Shown: piece by piece, positions 1 through 5,825 of the stretch | Numbering within the stretch: the stretch's first letter is position 1 | Layout of the letters: each line of letters begins with the position of its first letter | Assembly: GCA_013203525.1 (NCBI GenBank) | Contig: JABMQB010000853.1 | Location: 1-7,771, forward strand | Direction of reading: 5' to 3' | Origin: Mariniphaga sp. | GTDB lineage: Bacteria; Bacteroidota; Bacteroidia; Bacteroidales; Prolixibacteraceae | DNA: 7,771 nucleotides | The notes under the pieces: model-generated | What the model was told of the DNA's origin: nothing | Databases searched by the model: none | Seen by the model: only the letters and a program-made list of their open reading frames with translations | Translations under genes and position numbers: made by a program

Positions 1-133
1 GAAAGACTGACAGTGGGGTGAATAGAGAAAATTCGATTTTCGGCTTTTTTGCCGAAATAAAATTGGCGTAATACTCCTTGGCTCTACCACGGGGATAGTC
101 AACTTTAAGAATTTTCTTTATTCTATAACTGGT
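1..133 (-). other. Start-less open frame of 44 codons, unassigned remnant or repeat edge
   Basis: After a TAA at 136-134, the minus strand stays open for 44 codons to the left edge. It has no ATG and is rich in Lys, Tyr and Phe. A different frame on the plus strand, from base 3, is open for about 22 codons and stops near 70. Neither resembles a protein I can name. The segment could be the edge of a gene that lies mostly outside the window, a decayed remnant, or part of a dispersed non-coding repeat. The araA terminator (146-176) separates it from araA. Confidence that this is a real coding sequence is low. I see no other feature in 1-145 except the hairpin at 38-57. Confidence 0.15.
38..57. 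repeat. 7-bp inverted repeat with a T6 loop
   Basis: TTTCGGC and GCCGAAA flank a six-T loop, giving a compact hairpin. No clean uridine run follows the stem on either strand: plus continues ATAAAATT, minus continues ATCGAATTTT. It is therefore at best a weak terminator. It could equally be part of a repeated element or belong to a gene beyond the left edge. Confidence 0.35.
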
Positions 134-145
134 TTAAAAAAGAAT

Positions 146-176
146 AAAAAAAGGCGGAAGCAATAAAGTTCCGCCT
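146..176 (-). terminator. Rho-independent terminator of araA
   Basis: An 8-bp GC-rich stem (AGGCGGAA paired with TTCCGCCT, 152-159 and 169-176) encloses a 9-nt loop. Read on the minus strand it is followed at once by a run of T (152-146) and further T-rich sequence. It lies about 21 bp past the araA stop codon, so araA is the last gene of its transcript. Confidence 0.85.
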
Positions 177-197
177 AACATTATAAAAAGAGATATT

Positions 198-1706
198 TTA
201 TTTTAATCCGTTTGCCAGCATATAATATATGTCGTTCCAGCGAAGTTCTTTTTTGAATTCCGGAATCTTTGTGTTTTTGTCGATAACAATATATTCAACA
301 TCGGCATATTCAGCCAGTGTTTCAATATATTCAGGAGTAAGAGCCAGCGTAAATGCCGAGTGGTGTGTTCCTCCGGCGTAAATCCAGGCTGCAGCTCCAT
401 CAGCAAGGTTTGGATGTGTTTTCCAAAAAGCTGATGCAACAGGTAATTTTGGCATTTTTTCCAATGGTTCAATTACATCCAATGTATTTACGATAATTCG
501 GAAGTGATTTCCCATATCAATTAAAGTTACATTCATGGCATCTCCGGTTGCACTTTCAAAAACCAAACGAGCCGGTGCTTCTTTGCCTCCAATTCCAAGT
601 GGATGTACTTCAAGCCTTGGTTTTTTAGCTGCTATTGAAGGACATATTTCTAACATGTGTGCTCCTAAAACAGCTTCGTTTGCCGGATCAAAATGGTAGG
701 TATAATCTTCCATAAAAGAGCTGCCACCGGTCATTCCTGCCGACATGGTTTTAAGGATGCGTAACAATGCTGCTTGTTTCCAGTCTCCTTCGGCACCAAA
801 TCCATAACCGGCTGCCATTAAACGCTGTGAGGCTAATCCTGGTAATTGATCCAGTCCCGTTAGGTTTTCAAAATTGGTTGTAAATGCTTTGAAGTTGCCA
901 TCCTTCATAAATCGTTTCATGGCAATTTCATACTTTGCCTGGACTCTTACATTTTCATGGTATTCTGTTCCAGGTTTACAGTTGTCAGCTACATTATAAA
1001 TATTTTCATATTCACTGTATAATTCATCAATTTCATCATCTGTAACTTTTTCAACATATTTAACAAAGTCGCCAACTCCAAAAGCGCTTACCTGCCAACC
1101 AAATTTTATTTGTGCTTCCACTTTATCGCCTTCGGTTACTGCAACCTCACGCATATTATCGCCAAAGCGGGCTACTTTTAATCCTTGCGAATCAGCCCAT
1201 CCAATTGTTGTCCGGCACCAAATTGCAACCTGATCCTGCACTTTTTCATCCTGCCAGTGGCCAACTACCACTTTTCGGTTTTTACGCATGCGTGCATTGA
1301 TAAATCCATACTCGCGTCCACCATGAGCACTTTGATGCAGGTTCATATAATCCATGTCAATTTCACTCCATGGCAAATCACGGTTAAACTGGGTATGTAA
1401 ATGCATGTACGGCTTACTTAGTGCTTTTAATCCGGCAATCCACATTTTTGCCGGCGAAAATGTATGCATCCAGGTTATAATTCCAATACAGTTTTTATTG
1501 GAACTTGCCTGAACACATATATCCAGTATTTCATCGGGTGTTTTTACAACAGGTTTAAATACCAGGTTTACCGACATTTTCCCAGATGCGTTTAATCCAT
1601 TAACAATTGTTTCTGAATCAATATCAACTTGTTTTAATGTTTCCGGTCCGTATAAGTGTTGGCTCCCGGTTATAAACCAGACTTCTGATTGTTTAAATTC
1701 TGACAT
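198..1706 (-). CDS. araA: L-arabinose isomerase
   Basis: This cytoplasmic enzyme converts L-arabinose to L-ribulose, the first step of bacterial arabinose catabolism, using Mn2+ or a similar divalent metal. The 502-residue product is full length; the E. coli enzyme has 500. The N-terminal Rossmann-like part opens with EVWFITGSQHLYG (8-20). WMHTFSPAKMWI (79-90) and LHTQFNRDLPW (103-113) are characteristic of the family. The catalytic/metal residues match E. coli numbering almost exactly: E306 in YGFGAEGDW, E333 in SFMEDYTYH, H350 in LGAHMLE, and H449 in AGGTHHS (E. coli H450). The ATG at 1706 has no clear Shine-Dalgarno. The gene stands alone, with no kinase or epimerase beside it in the window, and ends in a strong terminator at 146-176. 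Assignment by sequence recognition is very secure. Confidence 0.97.
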   Translation of the reverse strand: MSEFKQSEVWFITGSQHLYGPETLKQVDIDSETIVNGLNASGKMSVNLVFKPVVKTPDEILDICVQASSNKNCIGIITWMHTFSPAKMWIAGLKALSKPYMHLHTQFNRDLPWSEIDMDYMNLHQSAHGGREYGFINARMRKNRKVVVGHWQDEKVQDQVAIWCRTTIGWADSQGLKVARFGDNMREVAVTEGDKVEAQIKFGWQVSAFGVGDFVKYVEKVTDDEIDELYSEYENIYNVADNCKPGTEYHENVRVQAKYEIAMKRFMKDGNFKAFTTNFENLTGLDQLPGLASQRLMAAGYGFGAEGDWKQAALLRILKTMSAGMTGGSSFMEDYTYHFDPANEAVLGAHMLEICPSIAAKKPRLEVHPLGIGGKEAPARLVFESATGDAMNVTLIDMGNHFRIIVNTLDVIEPLEKMPKLPVASAFWKTHPNLADGAAAWIYAGGTHHSAFTLALTPEYIETLAEYADVEYIVIDKNTKIPEFKKELRWNDIYYMLANGLK

Positions 1707-1731
1707 GTTTTAATTGATTTTTTGTAAGCCT

Positions 1732-1776
1732 CTAAAATACTAAATTTTTTTAAAGGTAGAGTTTACACTTAAAGGT
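1732..1776 (-). promoter_or_regulatory. Candidate araA promoter with a tandem direct repeat
   Basis: Read on the minus strand, TATTTTAG (1739-1732) matches 5 of the 6 defined bases of the Bacteroidota -7 element TAnnTTTG and would leave a short leader before the araA ATG. No -33 TTG lies at the proper distance. Instead the octamer ACCTTTAA occurs twice, at 1757-1750 and 1776-1769, offset by 19 bp. A promoter without a -33 box but with a direct repeat upstream suggests dependence on an activator. This is inference from short motifs in AT-rich DNA. Confidence 0.25.
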
Positions 1777-1793
1777 TTTATATTTTATTTGAG

Positions 1794-1824
1794 TTGTTTT
1801 TTTTCAATAAATAGATTATCTTTT
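1794..1824 (+). promoter_or_regulatory. Candidate promoter of the small beta-protein gene
   Basis: TTG at 1794-1796 is followed after 20 nt by TATCTTTT (1817-1824), which matches 5 of 6 defined bases of TAnnTTTG. The spacing is right for a Bacteroidota -33/-7 pair, and the implied leader before the ATG at 1858 would be under 30 nt. No Shine-Dalgarno is visible before the gene. Confidence 0.35.
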
Positions 1825-1857
1825 TTATTTAATTGTCAAACATAATTTATTATCAAT

Positions 1858-2298
1858 ATGAAAACTTATTATAAAATGCTGGTGTTGTTGGCTATTATTT
1901 TTATGATAAATAATAGTAGTTTTTCTCAAGTAAGTATTTCTTATTATAACTCTAACCATTCTAAAATAGGTTTAGGTTATGATTTTTCAAATAGATTATG
2001 GAGTGAATTTAGGATTTATGATAGTCATTATTTTATGGATTTTACGCCTGAATTAGTATTTTGCTATGATATTATTAAAAAGGAAAAACATTCTGTTTAT
2101 GCAGGAGTGGGTGGAATCCTTCATATTTATAATGGAATTGTTATACCAATTGGAACTCAGATTTATCTGTTTGAGAAAAATAGGCGATTTTCTCTGCATA
2201 TAGAATTTCAACCAACAATAGATTTTGAAAATGGGATAATCTACCAAAGTTCATTAGGAATAAGATATCGATTTGGCGATAAGTACTTTAAGGAATAG
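1858..2298 (+). CDS. Small secreted, outer-membrane beta-barrel-like protein, function unknown
   Basis: I do not recognise a named family. The 146-residue product has a signal peptide: Lys-rich start, hydrophobic core at about 7-17, and SSFSQ at 20-24, so signal peptidase I probably cuts after S23. The mature part (about 123 residues) is made of alternating polar and hydrophobic stretches rich in Tyr, Phe and Gly, such as KIGLGYDF (36-43). It ends in LGIRYRFG, like the final strand of Bacteroidota outer-membrane porin-like proteins, followed by a short charged tail. This suggests a small beta-barrel or beta-sandwich at the outer membrane. By hand count the gene is about 27% GC, well below its neighbours, which hints at recent acquisition or weak selection. 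Its stop lies 2 bp from the stop of the convergent decarboxylase gene. Confidence 0.75.
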   Translation: MKTYYKMLVLLAIIFMINNSSFSQVSISYYNSNHSKIGLGYDFSNRLWSEFRIYDSHYFMDFTPELVFCYDIIKKEKHSVYAGVGGILHIYNGIVIPIGTQIYLFEKNRRFSLHIEFQPTIDFENGIIYQSSLGIRYRFGDKYFKE

Positions 2299-2300
2299 TT

Positions 2301-3743
2301 TTAAGGATTTAGTACATTAATCGTAAATTTTTTAATCAACTCCCAAATTTCTTCCACATGCTTTTCTTCCGTATTGGTTTGCCCAATACTTAAACGCAAA
2401 ACCACTTGCCCGCTAAGTTTTGTATGAGTTAAAAAGGCCTTACCTGATTCATTGATTGCATTCATCAGCTTCATATTAAACTCATCGCTGGCTTTGTGCC
2501 GGAAACACACAAGGTTAAATGGAGGATTAATCGCCAACTCAAAATCATTAGATTGATTTATCCATTCTGTAAATTGTTGAGCCATGTTTATATGTTTCCT
2601 CACATGGAATTGCAAACCTTCAATTCCATAATGCCTGATTACAAACCAGAGTTTTAATGATCGGAACCTTCTTCCCAATTGAACATGCCAGTCGCGGTAA
2701 TCAAAAACAGCACCTTCTTCTGTTGCTTTATTTTTTAAATATTCCGGAAGAATTGTGAAAGTGTTTATTAAATGTTTTCTGTCGGCAATCCAGAAACAGT
2801 CGCAATCGAAATTGGTAAACATCCATTTGTGTGGATTAAAACAGTAGCTGTCGGCCAGATCCACACCTTCCTGCCATTTTCGGTTTTCGGGGCAAAGCAT
2901 GGCTGTCCCCGACATGGCAGCATCGACATGTAACCATATATTTTCTTCTTTACAAATTTTACCTATTTCTTTTATCGGATCGATTGCATTGGATGAAGTG
3001 GTGCCAATTGTAGCACAGACAAAAAATGGAATAAACCCTTCTTTTATATCTTTCCCAATTTGTTCTTTTAGTAGATTTGATTGCATTGCAAATGATTTAT
3101 CAACTTCGATAAGCCTCAGATTTTCTTTACCAATGCCAGCCATCTTAATAGCTTTTTCTACTGATGAATGCGTTTGGGTTGAAACATACGCAGTAAGCTT
3201 CTGCCTGGCACCTTTTGCATTTGATTCAAATTGAGTAGCCTTTTCCCGGGCTGCAATTATTGCTGTTAGAACTGATGTGGAAGCGGTATCCTGAATAACA
3301 CCACCACCGGTTGAAGTTGATTTAAATTTTCTAGGCAACCCTAGCATTTCAACAAGCCAATCCATTACCCGGGTTTCAAGTTCAGTGCATGCCGGGCTTG
3401 TTGCCCAAATCATTCCCTGAACACCAAGGCCTGAAGAAAGCATTTCGCCAAGAATAGCCGGAAAGGATGTATTGGCCGGGAAGAAAGCATAAAAATCAGG
3501 CGATTGCCAATGGGTAATTCCGGGCATAATTACCTTATTTACATCATCCATCATTTTATCCATGGATTCTCCTTTTAACGGTGGAGAATCAGGTAGCTGC
3601 CCGATTATTTCGCCTGGCTCAACCTGAGATAAAACAGGGTAATTCTCAATATTTTCGTAATAATCGGCAATCCAGTCTATCATTTTTTTGCCTTCTTCCC
3701 TGAATTGGGATGGGCTCATATGAAATGTTTCTTTATCCTTCAT
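2301..3743 (-). CDS. Aromatic-L-amino-acid decarboxylase, PLP-dependent group II
   Basis: This cytoplasmic pyridoxal-phosphate enzyme removes the carboxyl group from an aromatic L-amino acid (Trp, Tyr, Phe or a derivative) to give an amine. The 480-residue product matches the length and layout of animal DOPA decarboxylase. MPGITHWQSPDFYAFFP (73-89) and WATSPACTELE (113-123) form the substrate-side signature. H192 in THSSVEK stacks on PLP, D274 in LHVDAA pairs with the pyridine nitrogen, and K306 in NPHKW forms the Schiff base. Y335 in the mobile loop (LPEYLKN) matches human Y332, which marks decarboxylases; the related aldehyde synthases carry Phe there. G357 in LGRRFRSLK matches human G354 in the substrate pocket. 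M277 stands where the animal enzymes have Tyr. The gene begins 6 bp after the acylphosphatase stop, so both probably share one mRNA. The exact substrate cannot be read from sequence. Confidence 0.92.
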   Translation of the reverse strand: MKDKETFHMSPSQFREEGKKMIDWIADYYENIENYPVLSQVEPGEIIGQLPDSPPLKGESMDKMMDDVNKVIMPGITHWQSPDFYAFFPANTSFPAILGEMLSSGLGVQGMIWATSPACTELETRVMDWLVEMLGLPRKFKSTSTGGGVIQDTASTSVLTAIIAAREKATQFESNAKGARQKLTAYVSTQTHSSVEKAIKMAGIGKENLRLIEVDKSFAMQSNLLKEQIGKDIKEGFIPFFVCATIGTTSSNAIDPIKEIGKICKEENIWLHVDAAMSGTAMLCPENRKWQEGVDLADSYCFNPHKWMFTNFDCDCFWIADRKHLINTFTILPEYLKNKATEEGAVFDYRDWHVQLGRRFRSLKLWFVIRHYGIEGLQFHVRKHINMAQQFTEWINQSNDFELAINPPFNLVCFRHKASDEFNMKLMNAINESGKAFLTHTKLSGQVVLRLSIGQTNTEEKHVEEIWELIKKFTINVLNP

Positions 3744-3749
3744 TTAATA

Positions 3750-4022
3750 TTAAAATCGTATTTCGAATACTTTAAACCTACTTAATTTGTCAAACCTATT
3801 AATTGTTAATTTGTCAATGCGCGAAAGTTGAGGACCCTGATTTACCCAATCTACAAAAGTATTAATGTCAGATTCTTCACCTTCTGCCACAATAAAAACG
3901 CCACCATCATTGGTGTTTCGTACCCATCCTTTTATGTCAAATTCATTGGCTTTGTTTTTTACAAAATACCTGAATCCAACACCCTGAACTTTTCCGGTAA
4001 CTTTTATTTCCAGTTGCTGCAT
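3750..4022 (-). CDS. Acylphosphatase
   Basis: This small cytoplasmic enzyme hydrolyses the carboxyl-phosphate bond of acyl phosphates; its cellular role in bacteria is unclear. The 90-residue product covers the whole acylphosphatase fold. GKVQGVGFRYF (10-20) is the phosphate-binding loop with catalytic Arg18. GWVRNTNDGGV (32-42) carries catalytic Asn36. The C-terminus ends with the usual beta strand (FKVFEIRF). I chose the ATG at 4022. A TTG one codon upstream (4025) is also possible, and a GAGG at 4036-4033 is spaced 7 nt from TTG but 10 nt from ATG. The gene is first in a two-gene unit with the aromatic amino acid decarboxylase, with 6 bp between them. Only 69 bp separate it from the coiled-coil gene upstream, so a separate promoter is likely but not clearly visible. 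Confidence 0.93.
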   Translation of the reverse strand: MQQLEIKVTGKVQGVGFRYFVKNKANEFDIKGWVRNTNDGGVFIVAEGEESDINTFVDWVNQGPQLSRIDKLTINRFDKLSRFKVFEIRF

Positions 4023-4091
4023 CAAGAAATAGCCTCAAATTAGGCTTATAAATTTAATGATTTGAAATTGTAAAAAAGATTAATCTTAGAA

Positions 4092-5024
4092 TTATGCTTC
4101 TTCAAGATATTCGTTTAATTCTATTTTTAAAGATTTGTAATGAGTTTTTGAGGAAGCAGATTCTTCTTTTAATGTGTATAAAATTGATTTAACCTGTTTT
4201 TGAGTTTTAATAAGATTATCCATTGACTTATGAATCCGGCTTTGTACAACCCAATCAAAAATTATATTATCAAAAAAGAAATCGGCAAATTTATTGAACC
4301 CACTAATTTCAGGATTAAAGTTGGCATTCTGAATTGACCTAATATCCTGTAATTCTCTATTAAATCGTTTAAGCAAAAACTGGATATTTTGAATTTCAGC
4401 TTTTGCATTATCTATGTGTGAATGTTTTACTGCTGTGGCAATTATTCCACCTCCCAGCATATCAAAAGTTCCCCATCCTTTTGCTTTGCTCATAGACCGG
4501 ATGGCTTTTAATAATCCCTGATTTGCTTTTTCACCGGCTGCTATTGCTTCTTCAATTTCAATTGTTATTGTGTAGGAAGAATCCATTTTTTGAGAAGTGG
4601 CAATAAATTGTGAATCGTTTTGAGCTTTTAACTCTTCCGATTTTGTTTTGATTAATTCGGCATATTCAGTTTCAGGATTTCCAATTATATGAAGTTCATT
4701 TTCCTGCTTACTTATTTCTTCTTCAAGCCTGGAAACTGTATCCTTATACCCTTCATATTTAAATTTTGCTGCCAGATACTCCTGCCGCTCTTTATCAAGT
4801 TTTTCAACTTTGTTTCCCAGAAATGAATGGAAGATAGATGTAAGGCTATTCCCTTCCAAACGGAGTACATCTTCGTATTCTTTTTTAAGAGTTAATTCTT
4901 GTTTAGCCAGATTTTGTTGTTCAGTTTTTAGTAATTCCCTTGTTTTTGCCAAAACTGCTTCAGCCTGTTTTTTTCTGTTTTTTTGTTCTTTTAATCTGGT
5001 AAATTGAAGGTTTGTTTTATTCAT
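4092..5024 (-). CDS. Conserved coiled-coil protein of unknown function
   Basis: The 310-residue product has no signal peptide and is probably cytoplasmic. Residues 8-135 are almost continuous Lys/Glu/Leu-rich helix, strongly predicted as coiled coil. They are interrupted by a short less charged segment, LEGNSLTSIFHSFLGNK (56-72). A second part (about 150-235) holds a conserved-looking core: AKGWGTFDMLGGG (181-193) leading into KHSHIDNA (200-207), then more helix. Residues 240-262 (FNKFADFFFDNIIFDWVV) form an aromatic-rich segment that could contact a membrane or partner, followed by a last helix to 308. From memory, similar proteins with the same LEG...LG and W-x-T-x-D...GGG...KHS-x-ID blocks occur in distant bacteria as uncharacterised proteins; I cannot verify this here. 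It lies 13 bp downstream of a small membrane-protein gene on the same strand, so the two probably act together. I assign no function. Confidence 0.85.
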   Translation of the reverse strand: MNKTNLQFTRLKEQKNRKKQAEAVLAKTRELLKTEQQNLAKQELTLKKEYEDVLRLEGNSLTSIFHSFLGNKVEKLDKERQEYLAAKFKYEGYKDTVSRLEEEISKQENELHIIGNPETEYAELIKTKSEELKAQNDSQFIATSQKMDSSYTITIEIEEAIAAGEKANQGLLKAIRSMSKAKGWGTFDMLGGGIIATAVKHSHIDNAKAEIQNIQFLLKRFNRELQDIRSIQNANFNPEISGFNKFADFFFDNIIFDWVVQSRIHKSMDNLIKTQKQVKSILYTLKEESASSKTHYKSLKIELNEYLEEA

Positions 5025-5037
5025 TTATGTAATTTAA

Positions 5038-5400
5038 TTAATCTTTTTTCTTAAATTCCGCAGCAACTTCGTTGTTTGATAATGCCCAGATACAGTAAAT
5101 TCCTACTGCTGTACCAAGTGGAAAATTAAATAAGTCAAGTACCGAAAGAATTAATGTTAAAATTCGTGCCCATTCTTTTCTTTTAAGTAGTCCAAATCCG
5201 GCAATTAATCCGGGAATGCTCAGCACAGCAAAGAAAATAAGTGCAACAGTAGCAACAATTGAAAGTACAAATTGTGCTTCGTGGTCACCCGAGATATCTC
5301 CTATAATTCGTAAAACAACAAATCCGAGAATACCAATTATTAATCCAAGAATACTGAATGCAATCTGTAAGGCGGCAACAATGTTAATATGCTTTTCCAT
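5038..5400 (-). CDS. Small polytopic inner-membrane protein, unknown function
   Basis: The 120-residue product is mostly hydrophobic. Segments at about 7-31, 44-71, 77-91 and 94-107 suggest three to four membrane helices. A polar loop (31-43, with ISGDHEAQ) follows the first. LLKRKEWARI (71-80) is a positively charged turn between helices, and the tail (EFKKKD) is charged and probably cytoplasmic. The C-terminal half, with a Lys/Arg-rich turn, Trp-Ala-Arg and a Pro-Leu-Gly-Thr-Ala-x-Gly-Ile-Tyr stretch, is a layout I associate with many small uncharacterised bacterial membrane proteins. It is the first gene of an operon with the coiled-coil protein (13-bp gap). It may anchor or sense for that partner, but this is inferred from position only. 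Confidence 0.82.
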   Translation of the reverse strand: MEKHINIVAALQIAFSILGLIIGILGFVVLRIIGDISGDHEAQFVLSIVATVALIFFAVLSIPGLIAGFGLLKRKEWARILTLILSVLDLFNFPLGTAVGIYCIWALSNNEVAAEFKKKD

Positions 5401-5433
5401 GATTTATAAGTTTTGTTTATGATATTAAAATTA

Positions 5434-5466
5434 CAAAAACTAATTATAATTTTTTGATTTCAAAAA
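5434..5466 (-). promoter_or_regulatory. Candidate promoter of the membrane/coiled-coil operon
   Basis: On the minus strand TTTTTG (5466-5461) precedes TAGTTTTTG (5442-5434) after 18 nt. This is a Bacteroidota -33/-7 pair, except that the -7 element has three bases instead of two between TA and TTTG. It lies about 34 bp before the ATG at 5400, a reasonable leader length. Confidence 0.4.
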
Positions 5467-5545
5467 GCTTTTAGGCCAACATCAACAATTTGACGATAAA
5501 CCCGTTATTTTGATAAGATATGATTTTTATATTGATAAAATAAAG

Positions 5546-5553
5546 TATTTTTG
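5546..5553 (+). promoter_or_regulatory. Bacteroidota -7 element before the 82-residue protein gene
   Basis: TATTTTTG is a perfect TAnnTTTG match and lies 23 bp before the ATG at 5577. No TTG sits at the expected -33 position; the region there reads TATGATTTTT. An 11-bp sequence, TTGATAARATA, occurs twice just upstream (5510-5520 and 5532-5542), 22 bp apart, and could bind a regulator. Confidence 0.5.
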
Positions 5554-5565
5554 TAGTCAATTCAG

Positions 5566-5571
5566 AAGGGG
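5566..5571 (+). promoter_or_regulatory. Shine-Dalgarno sequence that fixes the 5577 start
   Basis: AAGGGG lies 5 nt before the ATG at 5577. It is the clearest ribosome binding site in the window, where most genes have none. It favours this ATG over the second in-frame ATG at 5583. Confidence 0.55.
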
Positions 5572-5576
5572 ATAGT

Positions 5577-5825
5577 ATGGAGATGTTAAAGGTTATATTA
5601 TTGGCGGTAGGATTGGTTTCATTAGCAATGTTGGGAATGGCAATTCGGATGCTATTGGTTAAAGGAGGTAAATTTCCGAATACTCATGTTAGTGGAAATA
5701 AATATTTGAAACAAAACGGAGTTTACTGTTCGCAGACTCAGGACAGGCTTGAACAAAAGAAAGCATGGAAGAAAGTTAATTATAAAAAATTATCGTTTGC
5801 TCCGGATAGTAATAAGACCGATTAG
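5577..5825 (+). CDS. Small single-pass membrane protein, possibly linked to ApbE/NQR-type complexes
   Basis: The 82-residue product has one membrane helix at about 4-28, followed by a basic turn and a soluble tail of about 50 residues. The tail begins GGKFPNTHVSGNKYLKQNG (30-48) and contains a single Cys51 (GVYCSQ), then a Lys/Gln/Arg-rich stretch. The layout (TM helix, Gly-x-Phe, Thr, Asn-Lys/Pro, Gly, Cys) resembles small Bacteroidota proteins often called 'membrane or secreted protein'. Some of those carry more cysteines and, as I recall, occur near Na+-NQR or ApbE genes. That likeness is from memory and unverified. Here the gene runs tail to tail with apbE and the two stop codons overlap (5822-5825). 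A role in maturing a flavin or iron redox complex is a hypothesis only. Confidence 0.75.
   Translation: MEMLKVILLAVGLVSLAMLGMAIRMLLVKGGKFPNTHVSGNKYLKQNGVYCSQTQDRLEQKKAWKKVNYKKLSFAPDSNKTD

Noticed and set aside
1112..1400. Two plus-strand open frames inside araA
   Set aside because: They lie antisense to conserved isomerase sequence with no start signals; they are by-products of codon use.
1837..1844. Perfect TATGTTTG -7 element on the minus strand, as an araA promoter
   Set aside because: It lacks a -33 element and would give a leader of about 130 nt overlapping the start of the divergent gene; the element at 1739-1732 is better placed.
2899..3234. Plus-strand open frame of 111 codons inside the decarboxylase gene
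   Set aside because: It is antisense to highly conserved enzyme sequence that includes the Asp274 and His192 regions, and its translation resembles no protein.
4032..4047. AGCCT/AGGCT inverted repeat just before the acylphosphatase start
   Set aside because: The 5-bp stem is short and ends in a mismatch; likely chance, and no riboswitch-like structure surrounds it.
4071..4087. Palindrome AAGATTAATCTT followed by T residues (minus strand), after the coiled-coil gene
   Set aside because: Only a 4-bp A/T-rich stem with a TTAA loop can form; too weak to call a terminator.
5463..5472. AAAAGCTTTT palindrome in the divergent region
   Set aside because: A 10-bp A/T-dominated palindrome is expected by chance here and overlaps the better-supported -33 element.
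5577..5825. NqrM as the identity of the 82-residue protein
   Set aside because: The Cys pattern and length of NqrM are not matched; only the general layout (one TM helix plus a short soluble tail) agrees.
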